NCBI RefSeq assembly: GCF_004212635.1
Contig: NZ_PSRT01000049.1
Location: 1 to 56,070, forward strand
DNA: 56,070 nucleotides
Source: Bradyrhizobium genosp. SA-3
GTDB taxonomy: Bacteria; Pseudomonadota; Alphaproteobacteria; Rhizobiales; Xanthobacteraceae
Direction: 5' to 3'
Shown here piece by piece: positions 24,986 to 32,730 of the stretch (position 1 is the stretch's first letter; every line of letters begins with the position of its first letter). Both the position numbers and the translations under genes were made by a program. The notes under the pieces were generated by a model. That model saw nothing but the letters and a program-made list of their open reading frames with translations, did not search any database and was not told the DNA's origin.

Positions 24986-25477
24986 ATGACCACGACCACC
25001 GGCCCTCACCCGACGCGGCGCCTGATCCTTCAGGGCGCGGCCTCTGTCGCGCTGATCGGGCTTGGCAACCTGCCGTTCGCGGCCAGCCCTGCGCGCGCGG
25101 CGGCGAACGACAAATATCCGGAAGAGGCCTTCAAGCAGAAGAGCGAGGCCGACGCGATCAAGGCGCTCTACGGCAAGACCGCCGAGCCGTCCGACAAGGT
25201 CAAGCTGGATGCGCCCGAGATCGCCGAAAACGGCGGCGTGGTGCCGGTCTCGGTGACGACGACGCTCGACAAGGTGACCTCGATCTCGTTCTTCGTCGCC
25301 GAGAACCCGTTTGCGCTCGCAGCGTCCTACAAGATCGCCGACGGCACGATTCCGGGCGTCGCCAACCGGCTAAAGATGGCCAAGACCACCAAATTGGTCG
25401 CCATCGTCGAGGCGGACGGCAAGCTCTACAGCGCGACCAAGGAAGTGAAGGTCACCGTCGGCGGCTGCGGCGGCTAA
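24986..25477 (+). CDS. soxY: SoxY, sulfur-carrier subunit
   Basis: About 163 residues from ATG at 24986, with aggaga upstream. It carries a twin-arginine signal (RRLILQG, cleavage near ARAAAND), as expected because SoxYZ is exported folded. The C-terminus ends GGCGG with Cys161, the swinging-arm cysteine that carries the thiosulfate-derived sulfur. Central features are APEIAENGGVVPVSV and FFVAENPFALAASY. It acts as a dimer with SoxZ, encoded 11 bases downstream, and is the substrate of SoxAX and SoxB. Confidence 0.97.
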   Translation: MTTTTGPHPTRRLILQGAASVALIGLGNLPFAASPARAAANDKYPEEAFKQKSEADAIKALYGKTAEPSDKVKLDAPEIAENGGVVPVSVTTTLDKVTSISFFVAENPFALAASYKIADGTIPGVANRLKMAKTTKLVAIVEADGKLYSATKEVKVTVGGCGG

Positions 25478-25488
25478 GGAGAACCGAG

Positions 25489-25800
25489 ATGGCATCCAGC
25501 ATTCGCGTCCGCGCCACCGCCAACGGCGACATTACCGAGGTGCAGGCGCTGATCCAGCACCCCATGGATACCGGCCTGGTCAAGGATTCCAAGGGCGAGC
25601 TGATCCCGGCGCACTTCATCCAGGAGCTGAAGTTCGAATGCAACGGCAAGGACGTCTTCGTCGCCAATTGGGGCACTGCGATCTCCAAGGACCCCTACGT
25701 CAAGTTCAGCTTCAAGGGCGCCAAGAAGGGCGACGAGCTCAAGATATCGTGGACCGACAACAAGGGTGCGTCGGATACGACCGCCGCGAAGATCTCGTGA
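25489..25800 (+). CDS. soxZ: SoxZ, partner of the sulfur carrier
   Basis: A 103-residue beta-sandwich protein with the family pattern IRVRATANGDITEVQALIQHPM and PAHFIQELKF. It has no signal peptide and is expected to travel to the periplasm with Tat-exported SoxY. ATG at 25489 follows aaggagaacc. Its stop overlaps the GTG start of soxA by four bases, suggesting coupled translation. One Cys (residue 45) lies in FECNGK. Confidence 0.97.
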   Translation: MASSIRVRATANGDITEVQALIQHPMDTGLVKDSKGELIPAHFIQELKFECNGKDVFVANWGTAISKDPYVKFSFKGAKKGDELKISWTDNKGASDTTAAKIS

Positions 25801-26663
25801 TAAAGACCCGATCTGCCCTCCTGCTTGGCTCGCTCAGCGCCGCGCTCGTTGCGTTCGCCCTCACCTCTCCGCGCGTGGTCGCGGCCGACAAGGTCGATCC
25901 CGTCGCCGATGCCAAGGCGTTCCAGAATTTCTTCTTCCAGAAGTTTCCGAACGTGAAGCAGGAGGATTTCGTCAACGGTCCTTATTCCATGAACGAAGAC
26001 ATGAAGCGGCAGTGGCAGGAGAAGGAAGAATTCCCACCTTACGAGTTCGCGCTCGACGCCGGCAAGGAAATGTTCGCCACCCCGTTCAAGAACGGCAAGA
26101 CTTACGCCGACTGCTTCCCGAACGGCGGCATCGGCATCCGTCAGAACTATCCCTATTTCGACACGAAGGATGGCAAGGTCGTCACGCTGGAGCTCGCGCT
26201 CAACCGCTGCCGCGAGGCCAATGGCGAGGCGCCCTATTCCTACGTCAAGGACGAGATGGCTTCGCTGACGGCCTACATGGCCTTCACCTCGCGCGGCAAG
26301 CCGATGGACATCAAGATCCCCGACGACCCCCGCGCGCTCGCCGCGTTCGAGAACGGCAAGCGCTATTTCTACACGCGCCGCGGCCAGATGAACTTCTCCT
26401 GCGCGAGCTGTCACGTGCAGAGCCCGGGCGAGCGCATCCGTGCCGAGACCCTGGCGCCGGCGCTCGGCATCCTCAACGCGATGCCGATATACCGCTCCGA
26501 ATGGAGCGGCATGGGCACGACCAGCCGACGCTTCGTCACCTGCAACAGCCAGACCCGCGCGGTTCCGCTGGAGCCGCAATCGGACGAATATCGCGACGTC
26601 GAATATTTCCTCTCCTATGTCGCCAACGGCCTGCCGATCTCGGGGCCGGGAGCGCGGCCATGA
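25797..26663 (+). CDS. soxA: SoxA, diheme-type family cytochrome c subunit (single CxxCH form)
   Basis: 288 residues from a GTG start at 25797 that overlaps the soxZ stop. The signal peptide ends near VVAADKVD. There is one heme motif, Cys202-x-x-Cys205-His206 (CASCH). In the position of the second heme of Rhodovulum/Paracoccus-type SoxA only Cys106 and Cys138 remain, probably a disulfide, so this is the monoheme-type SoxA. Cys249 in RFVTCNSQ is the expected persulfidated heme ligand. With SoxX it forms the enzyme that joins thiosulfate to SoxY. The next gene overlaps by four bases. Confidence 0.95.
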   Translation: MIKTRSALLLGSLSAALVAFALTSPRVVAADKVDPVADAKAFQNFFFQKFPNVKQEDFVNGPYSMNEDMKRQWQEKEEFPPYEFALDAGKEMFATPFKNGKTYADCFPNGGIGIRQNYPYFDTKDGKVVTLELALNRCREANGEAPYSYVKDEMASLTAYMAFTSRGKPMDIKIPDDPRALAAFENGKRYFYTRRGQMNFSCASCHVQSPGERIRAETLAPALGILNAMPIYRSEWSGMGTTSRRFVTCNSQTRAVPLEPQSDEYRDVEYFLSYVANGLPISGPGARP

Positions 26664-26968
26664 AGCGGACATGTCTCATCGCCATATTGCTTGCGTTGAC
26701 CATCGCGCTGCCGTCGGCGCGCGCGGCAACGGAAGCGGACTACAAGGCGGCCTATGCTGCCGCGGAGGCCGCGGCCAAGGAGGCGGCCGGCCTGCGTCAC
26801 CAATGGACCACGACCGTCTCGACGCTGGCGGCGGCGAAGAAGGCGGCCGATGGCCGCGATTTCGACCGCGCATTTGCCGCAGCGAAAGAGGCCGAGGCGC
26901 TGGCGAAGGCGTCGATCTTTCAGGCAAATTCCGAAAAAGAAGCCTGGAAGGCGATGGAAATCCGCTAG
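26660..26968 (+). CDS. soxK: SoxK-like SoxXA-binding protein
   Basis: 102 residues from ATG at 26660, overlapping the soxA stop. A signal peptide ends ARAATEAD. The mature part is an alanine/lysine-rich helical hairpin (YAAAEAAAKEAAGLRHQW, then AKKAADGRDFDRAFAAAKEAEALAKA). This fits the small SoxAX-binding protein SAXB/SoxK of Chlorobium and related sox clusters, which stabilises or activates SoxAX. Position between soxA and soxB agrees. Low-complexity composition weakens the homology call. A dispersed repeat follows and separates it from soxB. Confidence 0.72.
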   Translation: MKRTCLIAILLALTIALPSARAATEADYKAAYAAAEAAAKEAAGLRHQWTTTVSTLAAAKKAADGRDFDRAFAAAKEAEALAKASIFQANSEKEAWKAMEIR

Positions 26969-27010
26969 ACTGGGCCTGGCGCGCGAGAACATCGGGCTCC
27001 AGATCATTCT

Positions 27011-27180
27011 TTGAGCACGATCTTGTCGGAAAGCCGCACCACACTTTGCGCTAAAGCGCGATGAGATTAGGATGAATCGTCATCGCGCTTTAGATTGTTT
27101 GAGCATGATCTTTTCGGAAAACCGCTGCGCACTTTTCCGGATCATGCTTTAACACGGCCCTTAGGGTCCGGATCATGCTT
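27011..27180. repeat. Dispersed palindromic element, family I, inside the sox cluster
   Basis: Two related halves (gagcacgatcttgtcggaaa and gagcatgatcttttcggaaa) end in cttttccggatcatgcttt. Between them lies a hairpin, taaagcgcgatga / tcatcgcgcttta. This resembles a repeat common in alphaproteobacterial genomes. It fills most of the soxK-soxB gap (252 bases). Confidence 0.8.
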
Positions 27181-27220
27181 GTGGAACAGTCGACAGCGTC
27201 GGGGGCGCGGAGAATTTGAG

Positions 27221-28972
27221 ATGGCTATCCGGCGCCGCGATTTCCTGAAGAGCGCAGGTCTTGCCGTCGCATCTGTTGGACTGCCGCGGCTCGCGCGCGG
27301 CGCCGACACCGCGAGCATCTATGACATCGAGCGCTTCGGCAATGCGCGCATTCTGCACATCACCGACACGCATGCGCAGCTCAACCCAGTCTTTTTTCGC
27401 GAGCCAAGCGTCAATATCGGCATCGGTGAGATGGCGGGGCGGCCGCCGCATCTGGTCGGGCGCGCCTTCCTGGAGCGCTTCGGCATCCGGTCAGACAGTG
27501 CGGATGCCTATGCCTTCACCTGCTTCGAGTTCGAGAAATCAGCGGGCCGCTTCGGCAAGCTCGGCGGCTTTGCCCATCTGAAGACGCTGGTCGACCGCTT
27601 GCGCGCCGACGCCGGGGAAAAGCATTCGCTGCTCGTCGACGGCGGCGACCTCTGGCAGGGCACGGGGCTCGCCAACGTCATGCAGGGCCGCGACATGGTC
27701 GAGGTCGCCAATCTGCTCGGCATCGAGGCGATGACCGGGCATTGGGAATTCACCTATGGCGAGCAGGCGCTGCGCGACAATCTCGGGCGCTTCAAGGGCG
27801 AGTTTCTGGCGCAGAACGTGTTCCTGACCGAAGAGGCCGCGTTCAACGACGCCCCTGCCTTCGACAAGGCCAGCGGGCGCGTGTTCAAGCCGTCGATCAT
27901 CAAGGAGCTCGGTGGCCATCGCGTCGCAATCGTCGGTCAGGCTTTCCCCTATGTGCCGATCGCGCATCCCAAGCGGTTCACGCCGGACTGGACCTTTGGC
28001 ATACGCGAGGAGGAGTTGCAGAAGCATGTCGATGCCTTGCGCGGCACCGACAAGGTCGATGCCGTCATCCTGCTGTCGCACAACGGCATGGACGTCGATC
28101 TCAAGCTCGCAAGCCGCGTCACCGGCATCGATGTCATCCTCGGCGGCCATACCCATGACGCCGTGCCGCAGCCGATTCCTGTGAAGAACGTTGGTGGCAC
28201 CACGCTCGTCACCAATGCCGGTTCCAACGGAAAATTTCTGGCCGTGCTCGATCTCGCCATCGGCAAGGGCAAGGTCAGCGACATTCATTATCATCTGCTG
28301 CCGGTCTTCTCCGAGCTGCTGAAGCCGGATCCCGGGATGGCTGAGCTGATCGGCCGGCTGCGCGCGCCGCACGTGACTGACTGGTCGGAGAAGATCGCAA
28401 CGCCCGATCGCCTGCTCTACCGCCGCGGCAATTTCTCCGGGCCCGTCGACGAGCTGATCTGCACGGCGCTGCGCACCGAGCTCGATGCCGAGATCGCGCT
28501 GTCGCCGGGCTTCCGCTGGGGCGTCACCGCGCTGTCAGGCCAGGCGCTGACCATGGAGGATCTGCTCGCGGAAACCGCGATCAGCTATCCCGAGACCTAT
28601 GTGCAGGAGATGACCGGCGCACAGATCAAGGACGTGCTGGAGGACATCTGCGACAACCTCTTCAACGCCGATCCCTATTACCAGCAGGGTGGCGACATGG
28701 TGCGTGCCGGCGGGCTCAGCTACACCTGCACACTGGACGCCGCGATCGGCAGCCGCATCTCCGAGCTGAAGCTGAATAGCGGCGAGGCGCTCAGCGCCAG
28801 CCACCGCTACAAGGTCGCAGGCTGGGCCTCGATCAACGGCCAGCAGGGCGCGCCGGTGTGGGACGTCGTCGGCAAATATCTGCGCTCGGGCCGGATGTTT
28901 CAGGAGCGGCTCGGCTCCGGCGTCACGCTGAAAGGGGCCGAGGGCAATCCAGGCATTGCAGCAAAGGGATGA
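27221..28972 (+). CDS. soxB: SoxB, thiosulfohydrolase
   Basis: About 583 residues from ATG at 27221. It has a twin-arginine signal (RRRDFLKSAG). SoxB hydrolyses the sulfone group from SoxY-bound S-sulfonate, releasing sulfate, with two Mn ions. Metallophosphatase motifs are complete: ITDTHAQ (Asp49, His51), DGGDLWQGTG, MTGHWEFTY, LLSHNGMD and LGGHTHD. The C-terminal 5'-nucleotidase domain includes GFRWGVTALSGQ. The 252-base gap before it holds a dispersed element, so it may have its own promoter. Its stop overlaps the start of the next gene (ATGA). Confidence 0.97.
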   Translation: MAIRRRDFLKSAGLAVASVGLPRLARGADTASIYDIERFGNARILHITDTHAQLNPVFFREPSVNIGIGEMAGRPPHLVGRAFLERFGIRSDSADAYAFTCFEFEKSAGRFGKLGGFAHLKTLVDRLRADAGEKHSLLVDGGDLWQGTGLANVMQGRDMVEVANLLGIEAMTGHWEFTYGEQALRDNLGRFKGEFLAQNVFLTEEAAFNDAPAFDKASGRVFKPSIIKELGGHRVAIVGQAFPYVPIAHPKRFTPDWTFGIREEELQKHVDALRGTDKVDAVILLSHNGMDVDLKLASRVTGIDVILGGHTHDAVPQPIPVKNVGGTTLVTNAGSNGKFLAVLDLAIGKGKVSDIHYHLLPVFSELLKPDPGMAELIGRLRAPHVTDWSEKIATPDRLLYRRGNFSGPVDELICTALRTELDAEIALSPGFRWGVTALSGQALTMEDLLAETAISYPETYVQEMTGAQIKDVLEDICDNLFNADPYYQQGGDMVRAGGLSYTCTLDAAIGSRISELKLNSGEALSASHRYKVAGWASINGQQGAPVWDVVGKYLRSGRMFQERLGSGVTLKGAEGNPGIAAKG

Positions 28973-29427
28973 TGCGGTCGCAACACTTATCCGCGATGCT
29001 TCTGGCAGTGCTCGCCTGGGCAGCGATCCCACAGGCTTCTGCCCAGCAGGTGCCGCTGCAGGACAAGCCGTTCGCCGAGCACAAGGTCGTGCTTCAGCTC
29101 TCCGACGGCGATGCGAGGAAGCAGGCGCTGGTCTTGAGCGTCGCCAACAATCTGCTGAAGGCTTACGACCCCGACAAGATCGCGATCGAAGTGGTGGCAT
29201 TCGGTCCCGGCATCGATTTGCTGCTGTCCGGCAGCGAGCGCCGCAAGCAGGTCGAGAGCCTGATCGCACAGGGCGTGCGCTTCGACATCTGCCTCAACAC
29301 CGTCGACACGCTCGAGCGGGAGACGGGCAAGCGGCCGGAGTTCATCCAAGCTGCGACGCCGGTGCAGGTCGGGGTCGGGCAGATCCTGTTTTTGGCGGAG
29401 AACGGGTACACGGTGGTGCGGCCGTAA
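28969..29427 (+). CDS. Exported DsrE-family protein
   Basis: About 152 residues from ATG at 28969 (a second ATG is at 28972), overlapping the soxB stop by four bases. A signal peptide ends PQASAQQV, so it should be periplasmic. The DsrE/F fold is suggested by HKVVLQLSDGDARKQALVLSVANNLLKAY, IEVVAFGPGIDLLL and VESLIAQGVRFDICLNT. The single mature Cys (in FDICLNT) is at a position where DsrE-type carriers bind sulfur. Translational coupling with soxB suggests a periplasmic sulfur-binding or transfer role. That role is inference; many exported DsrE-like proteins are uncharacterised. Confidence 0.85.
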   Translation: MMRSQHLSAMLLAVLAWAAIPQASAQQVPLQDKPFAEHKVVLQLSDGDARKQALVLSVANNLLKAYDPDKIAIEVVAFGPGIDLLLSGSERRKQVESLIAQGVRFDICLNTVDTLERETGKRPEFIQAATPVQVGVGQILFLAENGYTVVRP

Positions 29428-29445
29428 TCTTGGCCACCCCTCCCC

Positions 29446-29573
29446 TGTCGTCCCGGCGAAGGCCGGGACCCATACCGCGTGATCTTTCGAGAGGGGCGGT
29501 GGGAGTACCGAACGACTGGTCTTCGCCAAACTCCTCGTTGGGAGTATGGGTCCCGGCCTGCGCCGGGACGACA
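29446..29573. repeat. Dispersed palindromic repeat, family A, copy 2
   Basis: Arms tgtcgtcccggcgaaggccg and cctgcgccgggacgaca. The core holds gtaccgaacgactggtcttcgccaaac. It lies between the DsrE-like gene and the persulfide dioxygenase gene. Confidence 0.9.
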
Positions 29574-29710
29574 CCGAATTTGTGGCGCCTGTCCCCACCT
29601 CACGCACAATAAAAATCTTCCAAATTTTCTTGTCTACACAGTGAATTGCTTCTCTTCCTGGCCTCCGACGTAGTAGAATCCTCGAAGTCAGTTCCACGCC
29701 GGGTCCTGCC

Positions 29711-30748
29711 ATGATCTTCCGCCAGCTCTTCGACAGCGTTTCGGGCACCTACAGCTATCTCGTTGCGAGCCGTCCAGGCGGCGAGGCGCTGATCCTTGAT
29801 CCCGTGCTGGAGAAGGTCGATCGCTACTGCCAGCTGCTGCGCGAGCTCGACCTCAAGCTGGTCAAGGCGGTCGACACCCATCTGCACGCTGACCACGTTA
29901 CCGGTCTCGGCGAGCTGCGCGACCGCACCCATTGCATGACCGTGATGGGCGACCAGACCAAGGCCGACGTCGTCGCGATGCGCGTCGCCGACGGCGACAA
30001 GGTGACGATCGAGGGACTTTCGCTCGACGTGATGTACACGCCCGGTCACACCGACGATTCCTACTCCTATCTGATGGGCGACCGCGTCTTCACCGGCGAC
30101 ACGCTTCTGATCCGCGGCACCGGCCGCACCGATTTCCAGAACGGCTCATCGCGCGCGCAATACGACTCGATCTTCAACCGCCTGCTCAAGCTGCCGGACG
30201 AGACGATGGTGTTCCCGGCGCACGACTACAAGGGCGACACCGTCTCCACCATCGGCGAGGAGAAGCGCTACAATCCGCGGCTCCAGGTGCGCTCGGTCGA
30301 CGAATATATCGAGCTGATGGCCAATCTGAAGCTGCCCAATCCGAAGATGATGGATGTGGCGGTCCCCGCCAACATGCATGTCGGCCTGCATCAGGAGGAG
30401 CTCGAGAAAGAGGGCCGCGCGCTCAGCGCGATCGAGGCGATCCGCATCCTCGGCCGTCCCGACGTCCTGCTGGTCGATCTGCGCGAGAGCAACGAGCGGA
30501 TGAAGCACGGCATGCTCGAAGGCGCGCTGCACACGCCCTATCAATCCGTGGAGGAGAGCCTCAAGCCCGGCGGCATGCTGCGCGAGGTCGCGGCCGCCAC
30601 CGGCCGCCGCGTCGTGTTCTTCTGCGCCTTCGGCGAACGCTCGGCGATGGCGGTGGCCGCCGCCAAGGCGGCCGGCCTTTCCAACACCGCCCATATCGCC
30701 GGCGGCCTGGATGCCTGGAAGAAGGCGGGCGGGCCGGTGATGCACTGA
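29711..30748 (+). CDS. Persulfide dioxygenase-rhodanese fusion (PRF-type)
   Basis: A 345-residue cytoplasmic protein. Residues 1-235 are a metallo-beta-lactamase fold of the ETHE1 type: THLHADHVTG (about 56-65), YTPGHTDDSYSY, FTGDTLLIRGTGRTDFQ and FPAHDYKG. Residues 245-345 are a single rhodanese domain with the active loop CAFGERS. ETHE1-type enzymes oxidise glutathione persulfide to sulfite. A fused rhodanese can move sulfane sulfur between thiosulfate and glutathione. Location just after the sox genes fits sulfur oxidation, though a repeat-filled 283-base gap suggests separate transcription. Confidence 0.93.
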   Translation: MIFRQLFDSVSGTYSYLVASRPGGEALILDPVLEKVDRYCQLLRELDLKLVKAVDTHLHADHVTGLGELRDRTHCMTVMGDQTKADVVAMRVADGDKVTIEGLSLDVMYTPGHTDDSYSYLMGDRVFTGDTLLIRGTGRTDFQNGSSRAQYDSIFNRLLKLPDETMVFPAHDYKGDTVSTIGEEKRYNPRLQVRSVDEYIELMANLKLPNPKMMDVAVPANMHVGLHQEELEKEGRALSAIEAIRILGRPDVLLVDLRESNERMKHGMLEGALHTPYQSVEESLKPGGMLREVAAATGRRVVFFCAFGERSAMAVAAAKAAGLSNTAHIAGGLDAWKKAGGPVMH

Positions 30749-30833
30749 ACGGCCGCCCCTTCTTGCGATAGGTCAGGTACCGCACATATTTTCCGGATAG
30801 GATCGGGTGCAGCATCACCATCCGGAACCAGCC

Positions 30834-31004
30834 ATGGCCAAGACCGGCAAGCCGAGCCAGCCGCCCAAGATCGCGGACGACAGGCAAGCGCAAGACAAGG
30901 CGAAAAAGCCCCCGCCGCCGCGCGAGATCGACGACGATTACGAAGACGGCGACATCGCAACGCCGAAGCGCGACCGCTACGGGCCGGACGACGAGCCGTT
31001 GTGA
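30834..31004 (+). CDS. Small charged hypothetical protein
   Basis: A possible 56-residue protein from ATG at 30834. It is very rich in Lys, Asp, Pro and Glu (KKPPPPREIDDDYEDGD), with no hydrophobic segment, so it should be disordered. No family is recognised. A weak ggaacc ribosome site precedes it. A 9-codon longer GTG form starts at 30807. It is plausible as a real gene because of its codon-like GC pattern, but proof is lacking. Confidence 0.5.
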   Translation: MAKTGKPSQPPKIADDRQAQDKAKKPPPPREIDDDYEDGDIATPKRDRYGPDDEPL

Positions 31005-31050
31005 GGGCGCTGCTGGCCGGTTGAATGCACGCTGGCGCAACATTCTCCAA

Positions 31051-31197
31051 TGTCGTCCCGGCGAAGGCCGGGACCCATACCGCGTAATCGCTCTATTGCG
31101 GTAGGTCGCAGTACCGAACGACGATCCGCTGCCAAACTCCTCCCTGTGGTTATGGGTCCCGGCCCCCGTGCGCTTTGCGCACTAGGCCGGGACGACG
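31051..31197. repeat. Dispersed palindromic repeat, family A, copy 3 (31005-31323 gap)
   Basis: The left arm starts tgtcgtcccggcgaaggccg. The right arm has an inserted palindrome gtgcgctttgcgcac before ggccgggacgac. The core reads gtaccgaacgacgatccgctgcc. The rest of the 319-base gap shows no gene. Confidence 0.9.
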
Positions 31198-31323
31198 ACG
31201 TGGGGCATAGCGACCTCCCTCACGTCCCCGCCCGCACTACCTGCCATGCGCCTGCGTTCATGGACAAATAACCGCTCTGCCCGATAGTTTGCGCCTCCCT
31301 TTCGGACGCAAGACGGAACTGCA

Positions 31324-32532
31324 ATGGTCGACGTTCTCGCCGCACCGCAGCAAGGCAAGGCGGACAGCGCGCTGCGCACGCTGACGGGGATTTCGATTGC
31401 GCATTGGGTCAGCCATTTCCATCTGCTGGTGCTGCCGATGCTGTTCCCGTTCCTCAAGAGCCAGCTCGGCGTCGGCTATATCGAGCTCGGCTTCGCCCTC
31501 ACCGTGTTTGCGGTGGTGTCGGGATTGACGCAGGCACCGACCGGCTATCTCGTCGATCATTTTGGCGCGCGGCGAATTCTGCTGGCCGGGCTCGCGCTCG
31601 GCGGCGTCGCGCTGATCCTGCTCGGCCTGCACCTCAGCTACGCCTCGCTGATCGCCTGCGCCGTGCTGCTGGGCCTCGCCAACAGCGTCTATCATCCCGC
31701 CGACTACGCAATTCTGGCCGAACACATGGACGAGGCGCGGATGGGCCGCGCGTTCTCGATCCACACCTTTGCCGGCTTTCTCGGCGGCGCCGTCGCACCG
31801 GCCATCGTGGCGGCGCTCGTCACCTTGTCCGGTGGTACCGGGGCGCTGATCGCCTCGGGCGCGATCGGTGTCGCGGTGGCGCTGCTGCTGATCGCCATAA
31901 ACATTCCCGACGCCGGCGCACATAAGAAGAAGCCGGGCAGCGCAAACGCGCCGAAACAGGCCGTCATCACGCCGGCGCTGATCACGCTGACCGCGCTGTT
32001 CATGCTGCTGAGCCTGTCGGTCGCCGGCATCAACAATTTCGGCGTGGTGGCGCTGATGAGCGGCTATGGCGCCTCCTACTCCGCCGCCAATGTCGCGCTG
32101 ACGGCGTTCCTCGGCGCCAGCGCCATCGGCGTGCTCGCGGGCGGCTTCCTCGCCGACCGGACCGAGCGGCACGGCCAGGTCGCCGCGGCCTGCTTTGCCG
32201 CGAACGCGGGAATCGTGCTGCTCATCGCACTCGTCACGCTGCCGGGCTGGGCTCTCACCGCCGCGATGACGGCCGCGGGCTTCCTGTCCGGCGTGATCGC
32301 GCCCTCGCGCGACATGCTAGTCCGCAATGCCGCGCCTGCCGGCGCTGCGGGCCGCGCCTTCGGCATCGTCTCCACCGGATTCAATCTTGGCGGCATCGTC
32401 AGCCCGCTGCTGTTCGGCTGGATCATGGACCAGAGCGCGCCGCATTGGGTGTTCGGCGCCTCCGTGATCTTCATGGTCGCGACGGTGGTGCTGTCACCGT
32501 TCACGGAGCGGAAGGCACGAGGCAAACCGTAG
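31324..32532 (+). CDS. MFS transporter, Fsr-like
   Basis: A 402-residue carrier with about 12 hydrophobic segments. Loop 2-3 shows YLVDHFGARRILLAG. NSVYHPADYAIL and GRAFSIHTFAGFLGG resemble the fosmidomycin-resistance (Fsr) branch of MFS. The substrate is unknown, and resistance should not be inferred. The family A repeat lies before it and another after it, so it appears to be a single-gene unit. ATG at 31324 has a weak upstream site (gacggaactgca). Confidence 0.88.
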   Translation: MVDVLAAPQQGKADSALRTLTGISIAHWVSHFHLLVLPMLFPFLKSQLGVGYIELGFALTVFAVVSGLTQAPTGYLVDHFGARRILLAGLALGGVALILLGLHLSYASLIACAVLLGLANSVYHPADYAILAEHMDEARMGRAFSIHTFAGFLGGAVAPAIVAALVTLSGGTGALIASGAIGVAVALLLIAINIPDAGAHKKKPGSANAPKQAVITPALITLTALFMLLSLSVAGINNFGVVALMSGYGASYSAANVALTAFLGASAIGVLAGGFLADRTERHGQVAAACFAANAGIVLLIALVTLPGWALTAAMTAAGFLSGVIAPSRDMLVRNAAPAGAAGRAFGIVSTGFNLGGIVSPLLFGWIMDQSAPHWVFGASVIFMVATVVLSPFTERKARGKP

Positions 32533-32546
32533 CTACACACTCAGTC

Positions 32547-32679
32547 GTCGTCCCGGCGAAGGCCGGGACCCATAGCCACAGGGAGAAGTTGGAGCACAAA
32601 GCTGGTCACCACGAGTCTTCGCCAAACTACTCCCTGTGGTTATGGGTCCCGGATCTGCGCTTCGCTTGTCCGGGACGAC
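32547..32679. repeat. Dispersed palindromic repeat, family A, copy 4 (mixed arms)
   Basis: The left arm is gtcgtcccggcgaaggccgg, but the right arm ends cgcttcgcttgtccgggacg, so the two arm tips are of different subtypes. Core: gagtcttcgccaaactactcc. Confidence 0.9.
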
Positions 32680-32730
32680 GAGTAGAGCGAATTGCGCAGC
32701 AACTACAAAAACAAAACGGGAAGAAACACC

